DNA of 37,388 nucleotides from Coriobacteriaceae bacterium (GTDB lineage Bacteria; Actinomycetota; Coriobacteriia; Coriobacteriales; Atopobiaceae). Position numbers and translations under genes: made by a program. The notes under the pieces are model-generated. The model was not told the DNA's origin, searched no databases, and was given only the letters and a program-made list of their open reading frames with translations. Location: contig QOUO01000017.1 of NCBI GenBank assembly GCA_003862195.1, positions 1 to 37,388 on the forward strand, written 5' to 3'. Shown here in pieces: positions 34,230-37,388 of the stretch. Position 1 is the stretch's first letter. The number at the start of each line of letters is the position of its first letter.

Positions 34230-37220
34230 CTACGAGGTGGGGTCATTACTAAGATTGTCAATCTCTTTGGTCGTGAGGTCGCTCCCACTGCGCTCCAGCG
34301 CCTCGTCAACGCCCCGACATACCGTCTTTGATGGCGTAATGTGAAGCTCGCGGAGAAGAACGTCCCTATAGCGCCGGTATGCTGCCGCAATTTCCGCAGT
34401 CCTGCCGAGCATGCCAAGCGCGGTGACGTGCGAGATTACGGCATCCTCACGCATACAGTCATCCTCGAGTGCTTCCCTGGAGAATTGAGACGAAAGGTAG
34501 GCCTTCCCTTCCCGCAGTGCCGCCAGCGCACCCGCCGCCATCGCATCCGCGTGCAGCTGAACCAGCGCCTCCATGCGCGCGGTACTGTTCCCCGACGGGT
34601 CGTCGAAGGCCTCCGCGATGCCGCCCGAGTAGACGGCCCTCGCCTTGCCCGCCAGCGCCATGACGCTCTTATCCAGCCCATCGCTCGCCAACGCGGCGAT
34701 GGCGCACCGCTCGAAGTCGTCTACGTCCACGGAGACCTTGGACATGTCGAGCGAAATCCTTCCCGTGCCGCGCCCCGTGAGGATGAACGATTCGTCCTCG
34801 TCACTTATGCGGAGCGCCTTCCTTGCCATGCAGACCGACTCATAAAGCTTCTGGTTGCCCGTGTCGTAGTCGTAATCTCCCCAGATCATCTCTATCGCAT
34901 CCCTCTTCGAGAGCGAGTGGCCCCTTGTGAGCGCCAGCGCAAACACAAGGCTCCGTCCGCGGCGAGCACCGAGCGCCTTGATTGGCAGCTCCCTTCCGTT
35001 GATCATCACGGAGAACGTCCCAAGGATCCTTATCCTCACCGGCTTCTCCTTTGGCTCTTCCTCGTTAGGGATGGTGTCGCCCATCGTCAGTTCCCCCTCG
35101 TCCACCTGAGTGTCTCCAACGGTCTCAAGCAATGCGGTCGTGAAGTTCTTCCAGTTGACCGGCATAAGCTGTCTAAAGTTCTGCGAAACCAGCCCGCAGT
35201 CGTTCATGAGGACGTTCAGCGCCCAGAGGACCTCTCGAGAGCAGCTTGCCCTCGAGAGCGTGTCAAGGCGAATCGGATAGTCCGTCTCCGACCTCGACGC
35301 CTGTCCGAGCATCCTTCTCAGGTCCATGAGCGCGCTAACCTCTGGCGTCACCTTTGCTGGAGCAACACCGAAGGAGTCCCCGATCTCCGACCCCGTTGCG
35401 GCTTCCACCGCATCCGCCAACAAGCACGCCGCGGCCTCGAGGTAGCCTGCAGATGCACTTCTCGCAATCTCCACCGCCCGCTTTGCGCGTACGCTGGCAC
35501 GCGCGTATGCCTTGAGCCTTAGATCGGCGACAGCGGCTGCGCAGAGAAAGAAGGCTTCCGGAATCTTGTCGCCAGTGGCGCGAAGCCGCGTGACTATCTG
35601 CTCCACATCGGGAAATACAGTCACCCTTCCAACAAGAATGCGCAGCGCAGACATAGTTCCCGTATGCAGCGCCGCAAGTCTCCCCGACCCAGACTCGACT
35701 AAGATTCGATTTGCGTCGGAGGAGGCGGGGTCTTGCCGCGCAGTCGGCGCCTCCCCAAGCAACGCTTCGCAAATCCTGAAGTCATCTACAAGAAAGGAGC
35801 TGGGGATGCTGTTGGGGGACTTTCGTCTAGGATTGTCCAGGAGGGAATCGAAGCCCTCGAGAAACTTTCCGTCGATGATTTTCCTCATCACGTCAATGTG
35901 ATCTATCATCGTGCAGATTTGCTCGTCATCGAGATTTGGGTCCCTCTCGACCTCGAATATGGGCGACCTCGCAAATGCGTCCCTGCACACGCCAAGCATT
36001 GCCGCGTGCCGGAGCATAGACTTCTCCGACTGCCTCAATCGTGATAGAGAGGCACAGGACTCGCGAAGGTGCAGGGCCTCGTCCCGCCGCGCCGAGACCT
36101 CCGCAACGGCGAGGGCGTTAATCAAGCTCACTGGGCCAAGTGCGTCGGCACGATCTCCAAGAAGGCGCGTCGACCTTGCCACAAGCTCAACATTCCCAGA
36201 GCAAACAAGGTTGGCCCCACTCTTGACAGCCTTCTCGGCCGCCTCCGGTGAATCGCCGATCAGCTCGAGCACCATTCCCATGCGGCGATATTGCCCCCGC
36301 TTCCGGAGTACGTCCGACACGCCCAAAGCGGCGTCCTCATGTCCGCGTACGACGCCCCCAAGCACGGCAAAGCATTCGCGCAGGATACAGTCATCGCCCA
36401 ACGCTGCCACTCTGAATGTTGAGTCGATGTTCGAGACGCCAAAGAAGGGCGCCTCCCTCTCGAGAAGGTTGAAGGCTTCTCCATCCGCATGCCGACAGAT
36501 ACGAACTACGTCATCAAAAGTTCCCTTGCCGAGAAGAACCATGGCAAGCCTAAGATCAACGTCCTCGTCCGCAAGTGAGTCCCTCAGCGACGCAGCTACC
36601 ATTTCCTTTACCGCATTCGTAAAGGTGGCGCCCCTGGAAACCTTACTCCCTAAGACGGCGACATCCTCCCTGAGAGACACGAGGAGTTTTGGGAGCAAAT
36701 TTGTCAGCGCGTGCGACTCACCATCTGATGAACGTGCGATAAGCCTTGACGAATCGATAATGGAAGCTCCATCCACCGCCTCAACCAGGCCCTCGCATTC
36801 CGGCCTGGCAGAAATCAGAAGCCTGCAGCCAGCGCTCACCATCTTCCCCATCGCCTTTGCTACGCGACCATACGCCCTCTCGTCAGCAGCAGGCATATCA
36901 TCGATGCAGACCGTCATTCGCGGCGAGCCGTCGCAAGCCCTCATCATCTCACGGGAAAAGCGACCAAAACGAGTAGCGAGATCGGACTCTTTGCAACCTA
37001 TCAGCGAGGCATGTTGTACTCTCGCGCCAATGCTCTTCTCGTACGTCATGGCGCACTCGATGAAGTAAGTCTTACCAACCCCTGCGTCTCCAGTTACGAA
37101 AACAATTTGCGACTGGCCCTTTAGAGTGTTCCAAATTCCAACCGCCTCGCCCCTGGTCATCAGAACGCTAGATTCTAGCTCGGCATCACGACGATATGCG
37201 TCCACGTAGCAGTCGTCCAC
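34230..37220 (-). CDS. STAND-ATPase regulator with C-terminal SARP (winged helix + BTAD) module
   Basis: A 996-aa predicted transcription activator. Residues ~20-200 are a STAND/AAA-type NTPase: Walker A FVTGDAGVGKTYF (G44-T51) and Walker B RMTVCIDDMP (D107-D108). Residues ~200-720 are helical, TPR-like, with no named domain visible. An acidic linker (DEGELTMGDTIPNEEEPKEK) leads to an OmpR-type winged helix at ~728-830 (VRIRILGTFSVMINGRELP; SKRDAIEMIWGDYDYDTGNQ) and a BTAD domain at ~835-975 (VDVDDFERCAIAALASDGL; RYRDVLLRELHITPSKTV). Classical AfsR-type SARPs have the DNA-binding part first; here it is last, as in MalT. GTG start with GAGGAGAAGGAA upstream. GC is visibly lower than in secA, and the gene is isolated; the target genes are unknown. 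Confidence 0.85.
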   Translation of the reverse strand: MDDCYVDAYRRDAELESSVLMTRGEAVGIWNTLKGQSQIVFVTGDAGVGKTYFIECAMTYEKSIGARVQHASLIGCKESDLATRFGRFSREMMRACDGSPRMTVCIDDMPAADERAYGRVAKAMGKMVSAGCRLLISARPECEGLVEAVDGASIIDSSRLIARSSDGESHALTNLLPKLLVSLREDVAVLGSKVSRGATFTNAVKEMVAASLRDSLADEDVDLRLAMVLLGKGTFDDVVRICRHADGEAFNLLEREAPFFGVSNIDSTFRVAALGDDCILRECFAVLGGVVRGHEDAALGVSDVLRKRGQYRRMGMVLELIGDSPEAAEKAVKSGANLVCSGNVELVARSTRLLGDRADALGPVSLINALAVAEVSARRDEALHLRESCASLSRLRQSEKSMLRHAAMLGVCRDAFARSPIFEVERDPNLDDEQICTMIDHIDVMRKIIDGKFLEGFDSLLDNPRRKSPNSIPSSFLVDDFRICEALLGEAPTARQDPASSDANRILVESGSGRLAALHTGTMSALRILVGRVTVFPDVEQIVTRLRATGDKIPEAFFLCAAAVADLRLKAYARASVRAKRAVEIARSASAGYLEAAACLLADAVEAATGSEIGDSFGVAPAKVTPEVSALMDLRRMLGQASRSETDYPIRLDTLSRASCSREVLWALNVLMNDCGLVSQNFRQLMPVNWKNFTTALLETVGDTQVDEGELTMGDTIPNEEEPKEKPVRIRILGTFSVMINGRELPIKALGARRGRSLVFALALTRGHSLSKRDAIEMIWGDYDYDTGNQKLYESVCMARKALRISDEDESFILTGRGTGRISLDMSKVSVDVDDFERCAIAALASDGLDKSVMALAGKARAVYSGGIAEAFDDPSGNSTARMEALVQLHADAMAAGALAALREGKAYLSSQFSREALEDDCMREDAVISHVTALGMLGRTAEIAAAYRRYRDVLLRELHITPSKTVCRGVDEALERSGSDLTTKEIDNLSNDPTS

Positions 37221-37388
37221 TTCCTTCTCCTCTTCTCGGCTAATACGAACCTGAAAAGTACCTATACATATAAATGCACCTATTTAGCTTCTTTGTCACT
37301 ACTAAATAGTGAATTATTCTTCTGAGCCGTTACTTTTTTCAAAGCTAGCCGAAAGATTCGAGAGTATTGCCTCATTAACATAAAGACA
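37221..37388 (-). promoter_or_regulatory. AT-rich promoter region of the SARP-type regulator with nested inverted repeats
   Basis: This stretch is strikingly AT-rich against the surrounding genes. It holds CTATTTAG (37280-37287) matched by CTAAATAG (37302-37309), an 8-bp inverted repeat, and the overlapping TCACTA-CTAAA-TAGTGA (37296-37312). On the minus strand these precede a TATATG/TATAGG stretch (complement of 37262-37272) that may contain the -10 box, so a factor bound there could control the gene. No open frame is seen between 37221 and the window end. Confidence 0.5.

Overview
The window is high-GC bacterial chromosome, and every gene I can support lies on the minus strand: 21 complete protein genes, one protein gene cut by the left edge, and one stable RNA gene. 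The content points to an anaerobic actinobacterium, most likely class Coriobacteriia (an Olsenella/Atopobium-like lineage). The reasons are high GC, a class-I hybrid-cluster protein, a flavin reductase-rubredoxin fusion, actinobacterial gene orders (glmM-glmS-acpS-nnr-alr-tsaE-tsaB/rimI/tsaD and prfB-ftsE-ftsX-smpB-ssrA) and a SARP-type regulator. The taxonomic placement is inference from gene content, not from a database search.

Read in the direction of transcription (right to left), the right end (37388-34230) carries a large STAND-ATPase regulator with a C-terminal SARP DNA-binding module, behind an AT-rich promoter region full of inverted repeats. Next come secA, prfB (release factor 2) and a YitT-type membrane protein, tightly packed (34116-29352). 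Then ftsE with an unusually long N-terminal extension and ftsX (29198-27179), an RNase R-type exoribonuclease, a helical-repeat-like protein overlapping smpB, smpB, a flavin reductase-rubredoxin fusion, and ssrA (tmRNA, 22578-22215). RNase R, SmpB and tmRNA together form the trans-translation and ribosome-rescue set.

The middle holds a patatin-like lipase, hcp (nitrosative/redox stress) with a CRP/FNR-like palindrome upstream, the rplM-rpsI ribosomal protein pair, and the amino-sugar genes glmM and glmS. From glmS leftward is a compact run: glmS, an AcpS-like protein lacking the expected metal ligands, a two-domain NAD(P)HX repair enzyme, alanine racemase, a family-4 uracil-DNA glycosylase, tsaE, and a single gene fusing TsaB, RimI and TsaD. 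This run joins cell-wall precursor supply to the t6A tRNA-modification machinery and ends in a good terminator (7745-7706).

The left end (7510-1) is a probable operon: a Tat-type lipoprotein solute-binding protein, an intercistronic hairpin, an ABC permease with extra N-terminal membrane helices, its ATPase, an M20 metallopeptidase, a YtcJ-like amidohydrolase and a glutamine-dependent NAD synthetase that runs off the window edge. It looks like an uptake-and-hydrolysis unit for amino-acid conjugates or small peptides. No CRISPR array, insertion sequence, tRNA or rRNA gene was seen.
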